Of a DNA stretch of 64,000 nucleotides, positions 23,661 through 34,725 are shown piece after piece. Numbering within the stretch: the stretch's first letter is position 1; each line of letters opens with the position of its first letter. Made by a program: the position numbers and the translations under genes. The notes under the pieces are model-generated. The model saw only the letters and a program-made list of their open reading frames with translations, was not told where the DNA came from and searched no databases. Source of the DNA: Hyperoodon ampullatus (taxonomy: Eukaryota > Chordata > Mammalia > Artiodactyla > Ziphiidae); assembly GCA_949752795.1 (NCBI GenBank), contig OX457061.1, forward strand, positions 43,122,338 through 43,186,337, given 5' to 3'.

Positions 23661-23805
23661 CTAGCAGTTTCCCAACCTTGTTGCTATTTATATTTTGGGT
23701 CAAAAATTTCTTTGTTGTTGGCTGATCTGAGCACTGAAGGATGCTTAGCAGCATCCCTGGCCTCTACTCACTACACACCAGTAGCACCTCCCCATTGAGC
23801 TGGGC
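23661..23805 (-). mobile_element. MER20-like hAT-Charlie element, antisense
   Basis: 'cagtttcccaaccttgttgctatttatattttgggtca', 'tttgttgttgg' and 'gatgcttagcagcatccctggcctctactcactacacaccagtagcacc' follow the reverse complement of the MER20 consensus. The far end is missing. Confidence 0.85.
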
Positions 23806-24269
23806 TACTGCTCTTCCCTCCTCCTGCAGGCCCTTGAGATGTCCAGGTGAGGCTGTGGTCTCTGGACACCAAGTTTGGAAGCCACAGTGCTCTGTATAGG
23901 AGAGGAAATGCTGCACCTTCTTCTTTTTTATACCTTATCATCTGGGGCATAAAGCATATTGTGGTACCTTATATTTTTCAGAAGAGTTCGAGAAATATTG
24001 CACAGAGTCCAGTAAGTTCATTATCTCTCCTTGATCTGGAATACAATTTGAATCAATCGGGGCTGCCCCATAGGACCACTTTCAGTGACAGACACTATTT
24101 TGTTCTTCTGATCTCCTTCCCCTCTAAGGATCTTGTACTGGACCATATTCTTTCTGTTATTCTCCCCACCCTTCCTTCTCAATCTCAAGAAAACAGAACT
24201 TGGTGTTCCCACGTCTCAGGGGGTTGCGGAACAGGAAAAGAAGTTTCATGAAAACAACCTTCTTCCTGA
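23806..24269. other. Unassigned sequence
   Basis: A 134-codon plus-strand frame at 23847-24251 starts within low-complexity flanking sequence and shows no domain. Treated as chance. Confidence 0.55.
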
Positions 24270-24870
24270 TTTTTTAAATTAATTTTTATTGGAGTAGAGT
24301 TGATTTACAATGTTGTGTTTCTGCTGTACAGCAAAGTGAATCAGTTATAAATATACATATATTCACTCTTTTTTAGATTCTATTCCCATATAGGTCATCA
24401 CAGAGTATTGAGTAGAGTTCCCTGTGCTATATAGTAGGTTCTTATTAGTTATCTATTTTATACATAGTAGTGTGTATATGTCAATCCCAATCTCCCAGTT
24501 TATCCCTCCCGCCTCCGCTTTCCTCCCTGGTAACCATAAGTTTGTTTTCTACATCTGTGATTCTATTTCTGTTTTGTAAATAGGTTCATTTATACCATTT
24601 TTTAAGAATCCACATGAAAGCGATATCATATGGTATTTGTCTTTCTCTGTCTGACTTACTTCACTCAGTATGACAATCTCTAGGTCCATCCATGTTGCTG
24701 CAAATGGAATTATTTCATTCTTTTTTTATGGCTGAGTAATATTCCATTGTACCACATCTTCCTTATCCATTCCTCTGTTGATGGACATTTAGGTTGCTTC
24801 CATGCCCTGGATATTGTAAACTGTGTTGCAATGAACATTGGGGTGCATGTTTCTTTTTGAATTACGTTCT
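24270..24870 (-). mobile_element. 5'-truncated L1 3' end, antisense
   Basis: Reverse complement of the L1 3' UTR and ORF2 C-terminus, from AATTTTTATTGGAGTAGAGT through 'gctgagtaatattccattgtaccacatcttccttatccattcctctgttgatggac' to the truncation near 24870. Confidence 0.95.
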
Positions 24871-25134
24871 TCAAAAATCTCAACCCATGGAAGAGATTAT
24901 GCTGGGTCCTCTTGAGAGAAGGGAGAAATATTTCCCAAGCTAGAAGAGCAATAGAGATCTGTGGTTTCCAGGGGCATTCTTTTCCCTGGCAATGCCCCCA
25001 GGGAGGTTGGAGAATCTCAGAAAGGAGGTGTGCCAGGTGTACCTAAGGAGTTTTAGATTCTACACACCAGGATTCCTGCCTTGACAGTGATTTCCATGAA
25101 AGTGTAGAGCCACCTGCCTTCAGAACTCTGGACA
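24871..25134. other. Unassigned sequence
   Basis: No repeat or gene recognised. Confidence 0.5.
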
Positions 25135-25725
25135 TGTGACCCTCAGGAGCAGATTTTATATTCCAAAGATGGTCACAATGATATCTTCTATCTTGCACAC
25201 TCTCCTACAACGTGGCCTGGCCTATGCCCTATCAAAAAGTGGGATCGATTTCCTCTCCCCTTGAATCATGTCTGGTCATATGACTCTACTGTAACCAACA
25301 AAATGTGGCTGAAGTGATACTGCCTGACATCCAGAGTTAGGTCAGAATAGGCTGTGCAGCTTCTACATGGTTGCCTTGTTCAGTGGGAAGTTCATGTAGA
25401 AAGCCCAACTACCTTGTGATTTCCATACGTGGAAAGACACATGTAGATTTTCCAGTGGACATCCCTGCTGAGATCCCCGTCACAACTGCCAGCCACGTGC
25501 TGTGGCATCTTAGAAGTCCAGCCCAGTGGAGTCTTCAGATGCCCAAAGCCCAAGTCAACATTTGACAGCAGCCACGTGAGAGAAGAAGGAAGAATGGCCC
25601 ATCTTAGCCCTTCCCAAATACCTGAACCACAGAATCATGAGCGAGAGAAAATGGCTGTGTTAAGCCATGAAGTTTTGGGGTCATTCATTATGCAGCTATA
25701 ATAACTGGAGTAACCTCCCTGAATT
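25135..25725 (+). mobile_element. MaLR (MLT1-like) LTR
   Basis: The characteristic MLT1-type block order is present: 'ccccttgaatcatgtctggtcatatgactc', 'ccaacaaaatgtggctgaagtgatactg', 'cttagaagtccagcccagtggagtcttcagatg', 'cagcagccacgtgag', and the 3' end 'gttaagccatgaagttttggggtcattcattatgcagctataataact'. The element looks close to full length. Confidence 0.7.
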
Positions 25726-26102
25726 TCCAGCTCTCTTCAACAACCCTATGGTTTCCCCATGGCCCTTAGGGTGGGAAGCAGGAACCTCTTTATAACTCAC
25801 TGGCATTTCCCAGCAGCCCACGTAGGACAGAGGTCTGAGTCAGATTGATAAGATTTTTACTTTTGATATAATAATGGAACTTTCCCTGCATACATAAGCT
25901 TGTGAAGAAGAATTCATACTTGCTATACTTTACTCAACTCTCTTTTCCTTTAGGATGAGTTCTTCCCTTGCATCTCCTCATCCTTTCTATGTATGGGCTG
26001 CTGGATGGCAGACATATCTGAAAGCTGCACTCAACACCACTGAGACTCCAGCTGGAACCTCACCTGCTCTCTCCACTCATGGGTTAAATAGAGAACTGGC
26101 AT
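25726..26102. other. Unassigned sequence
   Basis: No repeat or gene recognised. Confidence 0.5.
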
Positions 26103-26139
26103 AGAGTCTATCTTGGGATAGACTCTGGTCTATCCCAAG
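26103..26139. repeat. Two overlapping, mutually exclusive perfect hairpins
   Basis: Hairpin A pairs AGAGTCTATC (26103-26112) with GATAGACTCT (26117-26126) across TTGG. Hairpin B pairs CTTGGGATAGAC (26112-26123) with GTCTATCCCAAG (26128-26139) across TCTG. Both stems are perfect and share 12 bases, so only one can form at a time. Confidence 0.95.
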
Positions 26140-26198
26140 TACAGTGGTACAATGTCTAACGCTTAGTCGCTACTCAGTAAATATTAGTTGAATGCATA
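26140..26198 (+). mobile_element. L2-like 3' tail
   Basis: 'acagtggtacaatgtctaacgcttagtcgctactcagtaaatattagttgaatgcat' parallels the L2 3' end (acagtgcctggcacatag…gctcaataaatatttgttgaat). Confidence 0.55.
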
Positions 26199-26938
26199 AA
26201 CTAATGTTGAGAAAGAGAGCAGGAAACATGGAATAAGGAATTTAGGTTCAATTGAGGATTTAGAAGTGAGGGCAAGAGAGTTAACAAATGCTATATTTTT
26301 TAACTTGCAATTGCTTTAGCACAAAAAAATAGTTTTAAGTCTTTGTACTTCAGCCTAGAGGAACTCTAGTCTTCATCCAAAAGGGAAAAAAAACGAATCC
26401 TTCAGCCTCTAGGATTAGTCATCAGTTGAGTGATCCAGTAGTAACTTCAGATTTCTACTTCCATTTCTATTTCTATTTCTCCCTCTGTAAAGCTGATTGC
26501 TTTACCAGGTCCTTTCAACTGAAAGATCACGTTTCCCTTTAAAAATTGCCCTAGGTCTTCACATTTATTATCAAACTTAATTGAAAAATAATACACCAGG
26601 CTTCTGAAGAGTTCTGGTTCCTACTTGTATGAAATTTAAATGAAATATTTAATTTTTCTCTCTATAAATTTCCTGCTTAGCGAATAAGTCTGGGTCAGTC
26701 ATGTGCTGCATTCAGATCAGGTTCCTTTCAAAGAGTGTTGATTCTAGGTCTGGAAATAAAAGTTAGTATTTATGCAATGAAATGTTATCCACCTAATTGT
26801 TCAGAGTTTCCTAAACAATTCTGTAAAAACTTTTTACAATCATGACTTTCATCACTTCTATTATCGTCAAAGATAGTTCAGTTGGAATTCCTACTACTGC
26901 CTCTTTATTTTCTTTCTTTTTAAAAAAATAAATGTATT
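26199..26938. other. Unassigned sequence
   Basis: No gene. A short pyrimidine run with ATTTCT repeats lies at 26456-26480. The last 40 bp is T-rich then A-rich and forms the outer flank of the SINE pair. Confidence 0.5.
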
Positions 26939-27282
26939 GGTCTTCCCTGGTGGCGCAGTGGTTAAGAATCTGCCTGCCAATGCAGGAGACATGGGTTCGA
27001 GCCCTCGTCCAGGAAGATCCCACATGCCGTGGAGCAACTAAGCCTGTGCGCTGCAACCACTGAGCCTGCACTCTAGAGCCTGTGAGCCACAACTACTGAG
27101 CCCGCATGCCACAACTACTGAAGCCTGCGTGCCTAGAGCCCGTGCTCCGCAACAAGAGAAGCCACTGCAATGAGAAGCCCGCACACCACAACGAAGAGTA
27201 GCTCTCGCTCACCACAACTAGAGAAAAGCCTGCACGCAGCACAGAAGACCCAATGCAGCCAAAAATAAATAAATAAATAAAA
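26939..27282 (+). mobile_element. CHR SINE, long form, sense member of an inverted pair
   Basis: Full-length element: tRNA-derived head with A box (TGGCGCAGTGGTTAAG) and B box (GGGTTCGAGCCC), CACAACTACTGAGCC modules, and an AATAAATAAATAAATAAA tail. Its tail faces the tail of the antisense SINE that follows, 18 bp away. Confidence 0.96.
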
Positions 27283-27300
27283 GAGCCACTGCTATTAAAA

Positions 27301-27557
27301 TTTTTTTATTTATTTATTTATGGCTGCATTGGGTCTTCATTGCAGTGCACGGGCTTCTCATTGAAGTGGCTTGTCTTTGTTGCAGAGCACGGGCTCTAGG
27401 CGCGCGGGCTTCAGTAGTTGTGGCACGGGGGCTCAGTAGTTGTGGCTCACGGGCTTAGTTGCTCCACGGCCTGTGGGATCTTCCTGGACCAGGGCTCGAA
27501 TCCATGTCTCCTGCATTGACAGGCAGATTCATAACCACTGTGCCACCAGGGAAGTCC
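27301..27557 (-). mobile_element. CHR SINE, long form, antisense member of an inverted pair
   Basis: Reverse orientation, from the T-rich tail (TTTTTTTATTTATTTATTTA) to the reversed head CCAGGGAAGTCC. It is slightly shorter than its partner because part of the tail-proximal module is missing. The 13-bp repeat CCTCTTTATTTTC flanks the whole pair (26900-26912 and 27558-27570). That places this antisense copy as the first insertion and the sense copy as a later insertion into its tail. Confidence 0.96.
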
Positions 27558-27570
27558 CCTCTTTATTTTC

Positions 27571-27924
27571 AAGTTGAAAGTAAATTAAGTAAGTCAAGGA
27601 CAGGTTTAAGACAATAGCTACAGGGATGCCCTCTGTATGAGTAGCATTTGCATTATAGTATTTTCATACTTGATATTTTGTGTATATTCTATCAAGACTG
27701 GGGATAATAATACCTCCTTCATAGGGCTGTGATATTTGTATGTAGAAGTTAATTTCTTGATATTCTCTGGCCAATGTGCCAGATAAATCAAATTTCTGTC
27801 CTTTGAGTTCTTTGCATTTTCCTGTCCTCATTGGTCTTACTCAATGCATTTATAGCCAGCATTGCACCATTCTATGCTTAATTAGATACCATTTTGTATT
27901 GTTTGTTAATATTTTAAGTTTGTT
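27571..27924. other. Unassigned sequence with a MIR-like scrap
   Basis: 'gactggggataataatacctccttcatagggctgtgatattt' at 27697-27738 resembles the MIR 3' half. Nothing else recognised. Confidence 0.45.
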
Positions 27925-28025
27925 CATCTTATTTTTGCAACTAGATTATAAAGTTTTAGACTTCTGTAGTCTCAGGATGGCTGATACATTGATGAACAAT
28001 GTCAGGCCTCAATAAATACTTGCTG
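27925..28025 (+). mobile_element. L2-like 3' end
   Basis: 'ctagattataaagttttagacttctgtagtctcaggatggctgatacat' then 'caggcctcaataaatacttgctg' follows the L2 terminal pattern (…agactgtaagctcc…gctcaataaatatttg). Confidence 0.55.
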
Positions 28026-30584
28026 TCTTTTTTTTTCTATCTTTTTGTTTTCCAATCTGTAGGCTTGAAATCAAAAGATATTCTTGAATTAACCAATGGC
28101 TCACTTAATCAGACCATCTTTTATTTTGGTAAGCCTGGGGGAGGCTGTGCCTTGTCTCCTAGCTCTTAGACACATGTTAAAGAGAGGACATTTTCCAGTG
28201 GAGTCATTGGTATGCTTCACAAAACAAACAGAATTTTCATTAGGAGGGTGTTTATTAAATGAACATGTTTTGAAGAAAGCTGAGGAGACATATGAGCTAA
28301 CGCTCATCATTAGTAACAAAACCTCTGGCTCTGGAAGGGAGGAGCCAGAGCCTTCAGCCTGCCAAGAAGTGCTGAAAGTCAGCTCCAGAGCAAAAAGTTA
28401 GAAAGGAATTGTGTGAACAGTGTGTGCAGCCAGACCCATTTCCAGATGACGAGACTTCTGAGGAAAGCACGTGTGGTGAATTTAAGCACGTCTTGAAATA
28501 AAGAAACAGACCTTTCACTTGCTGTCTGATGGCGGGGACTGTCTCATAGGGATGGTCTTGGGGACATGGTGAGTACTGAAATCAGTGTTGTTACACTGCT
28601 GCATTTTCACTAGGGCTCTCCCCTTGTGATATGATATGATATTCTCCCCAGAATATCATGTCTGATTTGAGACCTGCTCCCATGGCACAAGTCAGTTTTC
28701 TCATGCAGTGTCTCCAGATGAAAGGATGCTGTGCAGGAACTGTAAAAACCACCAGCCCAGATGCTGTGCTAGGCTGGCTGTGGTGTATAAAGAGGACCCT
28801 GGGAAGGGGAGACTTTCTGAGACCAAAGAAAACAAGTTGTTTCTCTGAGGAGCTGAGAGATTTTCTCCATTTCCAGCAAAACGTGGCTCTCTGGTCCTCC
28901 TCAAATAAACCATAAGACAAAGAGGTGTCAGAACAATGGATGTCATTGGGCTCCCATTTTCCTTGCTTTTCAATAGGGAAAAAATGCTTTCATGGGAAGT
29001 GCTTCATGGGAGGTATTGAAAGGGTTATGTTTACAATAGTAAATCTGCTTATAGATCACACTTTAATTTCAATTTCTTATTCAGACTTTATTGCCCAGAA
29101 CACCTGCATGGAAATAAGCATTTGAGTTTTAAAAGATGAGAGCATTTAGTCACTAAAGCATTTAGTCACTCCCACTCAGCCTCCATGGAACCACAGATAT
29201 AACTCCTTGGAGGGAAATCCCATCTCTTCTTAATTCCCAGGCAGTTTAGCAGGACAAAATGGTGCCCTCCTTTTCTCTGAGTTTCAAATATAAGCTCCCT
29301 GTTTTCCTTTTCATCATGTCTACAGAGATCATGGGCAAGCAGGGTGCTGAGTACACTCTCTGGGGAGATACTGGAAGTCTTGGTAATGGGTAGACTAAAC
29401 CCCAAGTTTGTAGGGCCCTGGGAGGGGGAAGAACCAAGGCTTTCTGTCTATATAGACTCCTTGTCTTTGGCAGGTATACCCTATGGAGTTTCAGGCAGGG
29501 TGAAACCACATTAACTTCTTTAGAAAATGAGGAGGATGCCATTAGAGCAGGATGACTTCAGAGTGAGAAGATGTGGGGAGAGTAATGGGGCCAGTGGAGG
29601 CTATGGGTCATTCTGCGTGTACTCTGGAGGCCCTCCTAAGGCATTCTGGAGAGCGTTTTATTGTGCTTCATGAAAGCATCATCAGTTATTGATTCCTGCT
29701 TTCTCTTGGGTAGAGAAAACCCCCCATCTTGGCTCACATTATTTTGTTTTCAGCCTTTGCTCAAGTGTAAAAAGCCCTGGATGTCTCTTTGCTCTTCTGT
29801 CTCTTTCTTACTAACTCCACAAGCCTCCTTATGCTTCTCTATCCCAGGTATTCAGGGGTCTATGAGAGACATTGACTGGGGGAGTGGTCATCTCAGAAAG
29901 CATTTATGAAGGAAACAAAGCCTCCCCAGGACAAGGCAGGAGGAACCCAGAGCTTCTCTGACTGGGACTCAGATTGTAGAGCATCTTGGGTCCTCTGACA
30001 CAGCCCAAGCTCTTCTTCCAGCCAAAACATAGTCACTGACCTATTGATTATTGAGATATGTTTTTAAAAGCATCTGGAATCGGGCAATTAGTTCCTGCTT
30101 AATGCAGAATGTTAAGTCAGGGCCTCTGATTCTTTAATTGATTGAGGGTTCATTATTTCCCTTACATAGTTGTATGTAGACTCAGGCCAATGGGAAAAAT
30201 AAAGTAGAAGAAAAAGTTGAGAAAGTGAATCCAAAGATTTATTAGCCCCACAAAGAAATACATTGTTTATCCATTCATTTCCCAGTAATTGCTTGTTTAT
30301 TAAGGTGACCACTCAAACAGAAAGCCAATAGCAGAGATTGTCAATAATAAAGAGGGGTTATGTGTTTACTGTAAGTAGATGGTGTTGTGTTTCAGATATT
30401 AGAGCTCCCGGATCAGAAAAAAGCACAGTGAGAGTGCCTACGCTACAAAACTAAAGGTGGGCTATAGTCCATTATGAAAGGGAATTTCACTAGAGCCTAT
30501 GGGCTTTCAGAGAAAGCTGCTCTGGGTAAGGGGGGTTACCAAATATGATAGTTATTTTCTGGAACTTGAGAGATAGTGTGTTGC
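28026..30584. other. Unassigned sequence (2.5 kb), no gene seen
   Basis: The longest repeat-poor stretch of the window. Opposed overlapping frames of 66-109 codons (28096-28401, 28591-28973, 29166-29542, 29661-29909) occur on both strands without family resemblance, which argues for chance. A short direct repeat (GCATTTAGTCACT) occurs at 29142-29154 and 29158-29170. An AATAAA-type signal lies near 28497. Confidence 0.55.
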
Positions 30585-30895
30585 ACTGAAAAGAGTGCAG
30601 GCTTTTAGGTCAGTCAATCATGGTTTCAAACATAAGTATGTCATGTATGAATTGCATTAATAGTTGTGTAACCTTGGGCTTATTTTTCATCCTTATCTGA
30701 GAGGTAAAATAGCATCCTAGTTAAGAATGTGGATTTTGCAGCTAGGATGCTGAGTAAGACTCCTAGCTGCAAAAAGCTCTAAAATCCTAGAACACTCTGC
30801 CACTTTCTAGCTATGGGATCTTGAGCAAGTTATTTTACTTCTCTGTGCTTCTGTTTCCTCCTCTGGTCAAATAAGGGTGACGGTGGGTAGCAGAA
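30585..30895 (+). mobile_element. Two tandem MIR elements, the second rearranged by a hairpin
   Basis: The first MIR (about 30585-30700) has 'aggtcagtcaatcatggtttcaaa…gttgtgtaaccttgggct…catccttatctgagaggtaaaat'. The second (about 30705-30895) has 'ctagttaagaatgtggatttt', then an abnormal palindromic segment, then 'ctctgccactttctagctatgggatcttgagcaagttattttacttctctgtgcttctgtttcctc'. The palindromic part replaces the normal MIR segment between head and core. Confidence 0.75.
30711..30774. repeat. Interlocking perfect inverted repeats inside a MIR
   Basis: TTTTGCAGCTAGGA (30734-30747) pairs perfectly with TCCTAGCTGCAAAA (30761-30774) across a 13-nt loop. AGCATCCTAG (30711-30720) also pairs perfectly with CTAGGATGCT (30742-30751). 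The two stems share bases 30742-30747. Confidence 0.95.
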
Positions 30896-31310
30896 TTGAT
30901 ACACAGACCCAGATTGCCCTGGCTGACCTAAGTTTACCTGCTGGTGAGCTTCCTGTGCACAACTTCCCATCTCAAGCACCTGGTCTTTCTTCCCTAGAAG
31001 ACTGAGGGCTTTTTTCTGGTACCAGGCAGCATGCTCCACTGCACAGACAAAGTCTGGCCTTGTTGGAGCTGATGACCTTCGGGCAACCTTCATGCAAAGG
31101 GAAATGGGAGTCTTGGATAAATATCCCACCTGCCTCACTCTCTGGTGGAACAATTCTAAGAGCATCTTACTAGGTTTGTCCGAGGGTCCCCGGGAAGATT
31201 GAGCCCACTTTCCCGCAGCAGTGACATTTCCTTTGTTGAGCAGTCTCCCATTTGTTTGTTCACCTCCTTAAATCAACTCCCTCCACCCAAGCCCTTGTCT
31301 CCAGTACTGT
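30896..31310. other. Unassigned sequence
   Basis: The 111-codon minus-strand frame at 30830-31165 overlaps the MIR tail and has no family resemblance. Confidence 0.5.
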
Positions 31311-34065
31311 TTCCTAAGGTAACTGTACCAGTTTATATTCATACCAACAGTGTACAAGGGTTTCCTTTTCTCCACAAGCTCACTGGCATTTCTTATCTCT
31401 TATCTATCTTCTTGATAGTAGACATCCTAATAGGTGTGAGGTGATATCTTGTTGTGGCTTTGATTTGCATTTCCTTGATGATAAGTGATATTGAGCACCT
31501 TTTCATGTACCTATTGGCCATTTGTATGTCTTCTTTGGAAAAATGTCTATTCAGGTCCTTGGCCCCAAATTGGGTTATTTGTCATGTCATCTACAAACAA
31601 AGAAAATTTTATTTTTTCTTTCTGATTTGGATGTCTTTTGTTTTATTTTTTTCTTGTCTATTTGCTCTGGCTAGGATTACTGGTACCATATTGAATAAAA
31701 GTGATGAGAGTGGAGTGGGCATGCTTGTCTTGTTCCTGATCTTAGAGGAAAAGCTTTGAGTTTTCATCATTGAGTATGATGGTAGCTGTGAGCTTGTCAT
31801 ATATGGCCTTTATTATTTTGAGGTAATTTACATCTATACCTAATTTGTTGAGAGTTTTTATCATGAAAGAATGTTGAATTTTGTCAAAGTGTTTTTCTGC
31901 ATCTATTGAGATGATAATATTACCCTTCATTTTGTTTATGTGGTGTATCACGTTTACTAATTTGTGTATGTTGTGCCATCCTTGCAACACAGGAATAAAT
32001 CCTACTTGATCATGGTGTATGATCCTTTTAATATATCATTGAGTTCAGTTTGATAACATTTTGTAAAGGATTTTTGCATATGTTCATCAGGAATAGTGGC
32101 CTGTAATTTTCTTTTCTTGTAGTGTTCTTACCTGGCTTTGATATCTGGGTAATTCTAGCTTTGTAAAATTAGTTTGGATGTGTTCCCTCTTCTTCAACTT
32201 TGGTAATAGCTTGAGAAATATTTATATTAATCTTCTTTAAAGGTTTGGTAGAATTCACCGGGAAATTATCTGGCCCTGGACTTCTTTGTTGGGAAGTTTT
32301 TGATTACTGAATCAATCTCCTTACTCATTATTGGTCTGTCCAGCTTTTCTATTTATTTATGATTCAGTTTGATAGATTGTATGTTTCAAAGAATATATCC
32401 AATTCCTCTAGATTATCAAATTTGTTGCCATATACTTGTACACAGTAGTCTCTTATGATCCTTTATATTTCTGTGGCATCAATTGTAATGTCTCATCTTT
32501 CATTTCTGATTTTATTTATTTTAGTCTTCTCTTTTTTTCTTAGTCTAGCAAATAGTTTGTCAATTTTGCTTATCTTTTCAAAAAACCAGCTCTCAGTTTC
32601 ATTGATCTTTTGTCTTCCTAGTCGCTATTCATTTATTTCTGCTCTGCTCTTCATTATTTCCTTCCTTTGATAACTTTGGATTTAGTTTGTTTTACTTCTT
32701 CTAGTTCCTTGAAGTGTAAGTTAGGTTGTTTATTTATGATCTTTCTTCTTTCTTGATGTTGGCATTTATTACTATAAACATCCCTGTTAAAGCTGCTTTT
32801 GCTGTATCCCATAAGTTTTATTGTATTGTGCTTCAATTTTCATTTGTTTCAAGATATTTTTTATTTCTCTTTTGATATCTTCTTTGACCCATTGGTTGTT
32901 AAGGAGCGTGCTGTTTAATTTCTACATATTTGTGTATTTTCCAGTTTTCCTCCCATTATTGAGTTCTATTTTCACACCAATATGGTCAGAAAAGATATTT
33001 GGTCTAATTTCAATCTTTTTAAATTTGCTAAGATTTGTTTGTAACATATCATATGATCTACCCTGGAGAATGTTCCATTTGCACTTGAAAAGAACGTATA
33101 TTCTGCTGTTGTTGGACATATATGTCTGTTAGGTCCATTTGATTTATTTATTTATTTATATTTTTAAAAATTTTTGCCTGCATTGTGTCTTCGTTGCTGC
33201 ACAGGCTTTCTCTAGTTGCAGTGAGCAGGGACTACTCTTCGTTGCAGTGCATGGACTTCTCACTGTGGTGGAGCATGGGCTCTAGTCACACGGACTTCAG
33301 TAGTTGTGGCATGGCAGGCTCAATAGTTGTGGCTTGTGGGCTCTAGAGCACAGGCTCAGTAGTTGTGGCACACAGGCTTAGTTGCTCCGCAGCATGTGGG
33401 ATCTTCCCGGACCAGGGCTTGAACCCGTGTCCCCTGCATTGGCAGGCGGTTTCTTAACCACTGAGCCATCAGGGAAGTCCTAGGTCCATTTGATTTAAAG
33501 TATAGTCCAAATCCAAAGTTTTCTCATTGATTTTCTGTCTGGATGATTTATCCATTGTTGAAAGTGAGGTATTTTATTTTCCTATTACTATTGTATTGTT
33601 GTCTATTTTTCCCTTCAGATCTACTAGTATTGCTTAGTATGTTTAGGTGCTGCAACATTGACCACATGTATATTTATGATCGTTATATCTTCTTGGTGAA
33701 TTACCTCTTTATCACTATATAATAACCTTCTTTGTCTCTTGTTACAGTTTTGGACTTTAAGGCTATTTTGTCATATATAAGTATAGCTACCCCTGTTCTC
33801 TTTTGGTTTCCACTTTCATGAGTATATTTTTCCATCCTTTCACTTGGAGCCTATGTATATCCTTAGAGCTGAAGTGAGTCTCTTACAGGCAGCATATAGT
33901 TGGGTCCTGTTTTTTAAGCCATTCAGCTACTCTGTGCATTTTGACTGGAGAATTTAAATCCATTTAAAATTAGAGTAATTATTGATAGGTAAGGATTTAC
34001 TAATGCCATCTTTTAATTGTTTTCTGGCTGTTTTGTAGCTCTCTTTTTCTAATAAGATATTTTTC
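31311..34065 (-). mobile_element. Long, old L1 LINE, antisense, with SINE insertion
   Basis: Reverse complement of L1 ORF2. Minus-strand translation at 31742-31990 contains the start of the reverse-transcriptase fingers ([20 protein letters not shown], then KTLNKLGI). At 32922-33119 it contains the end of the endonuclease domain (SDHIGVKIELNNGRKTGKYT). A deletion near 31575-31585 joins the C-terminal part directly to the RT region. Only the endonuclease side remains toward 34065. The element is split by a SINE at 33147-33480. All frames are broken. Confidence 0.94.
33147..33480 (-). mobile_element. CHR SINE, long form, antisense, with 17-bp target duplication
   Basis: Runs from the T-rich tail (TTTATTTATATTTTTAAAAA) to the reversed head CATCAGGGAAGTCC. 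Flanked by TAGGTCCATTTGATTTA at 33130-33146 and 33481-33497. The interrupted L1 sequence resumes after the second copy. Confidence 0.97.
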
Positions 34066-34339
34066 ATTTGTTTTCATACTAGTGTTTGAAAGTCGATAAG
34101 CTTTACAGCATGTCCCAATTCACGCTAGCCACATTTCAAGTACTCAGTAGCTACAGGTGGATGGTGACTATTGTATTGCATGATTATATTGCAGATCTCT
34201 ACCTTTGTATGTGTTTTTCTCTCTTCCAGTAATACCTGCCCCCTCTATGTCTGCTCAATGAGCTTCTTTTGTCCTTCAAGAGAAAGTTCAAGTTTGTTCT
34301 GTCTAATTTATTCATTAATTGACTTAAGAAACAGAATCA
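34066..34339. other. Unassigned, possible L2 scrap
   Basis: 'cttttgtccttcaagagaaagttcaagtttgttctg' near 34265-34300 resembles internal L2 3' sequence. No gene seen. Confidence 0.4.
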
Positions 34340-34520
34340 AGAGTGTATTCTTTGGTACCAGACCACCAGATTCCAATACCCTGGGAGAGTTACATTAGTG
34401 TCTCTGGGTTTTATCTGAGAAATCTAGATTGCAATGGCACCCACTTAAATAAGTGAGTTATGTAAATACAGAACATGCAAATAAATACCTAGTAAGTATC
34501 AGCAGTTATTTCCATCATTG
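34340..34520 (+). mobile_element. MIR-like remnant
   Basis: 'attctttggtaccagaccaccagattccaatac' then 'gttatctgagaaat'-like and 'acctagtaagtatcagcagttattt' blocks follow the MIR order. Strongly diverged. Confidence 0.45.
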
Positions 34521-34639
34521 TTATTTACAAGACTCCATGTTAGATACTACACTGATAAGGACTAGTAAGACCCATGACCTTCACTTAATGAGCTTTGAAC
34601 TAAAGGTGGTATGACATAGAAAGAAGTGTGAGGAAGTTT

Positions 34640-34725
34640 GTAGGCTCTTTTTACTTATTCCCCCAACTCAGCATTGTGTCTGGCACATAGCAAATCTTCA
34701 ATATATATTTGAGGAATTAGTGGAT
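34640..34725 (+). mobile_element. L2-like 3' tail
   Basis: 'cagcattgtgtctggcacatagcaaatcttcaatatatatttgaggaatt' parallels the L2 3' end. Confidence 0.6.

Noticed and set aside
23847..24251. 134-codon plus-strand frame as a small gene
   Set aside because: No domain, no recognisable promoter or splice context, and an opposing frame overlaps it. Chance is sufficient.
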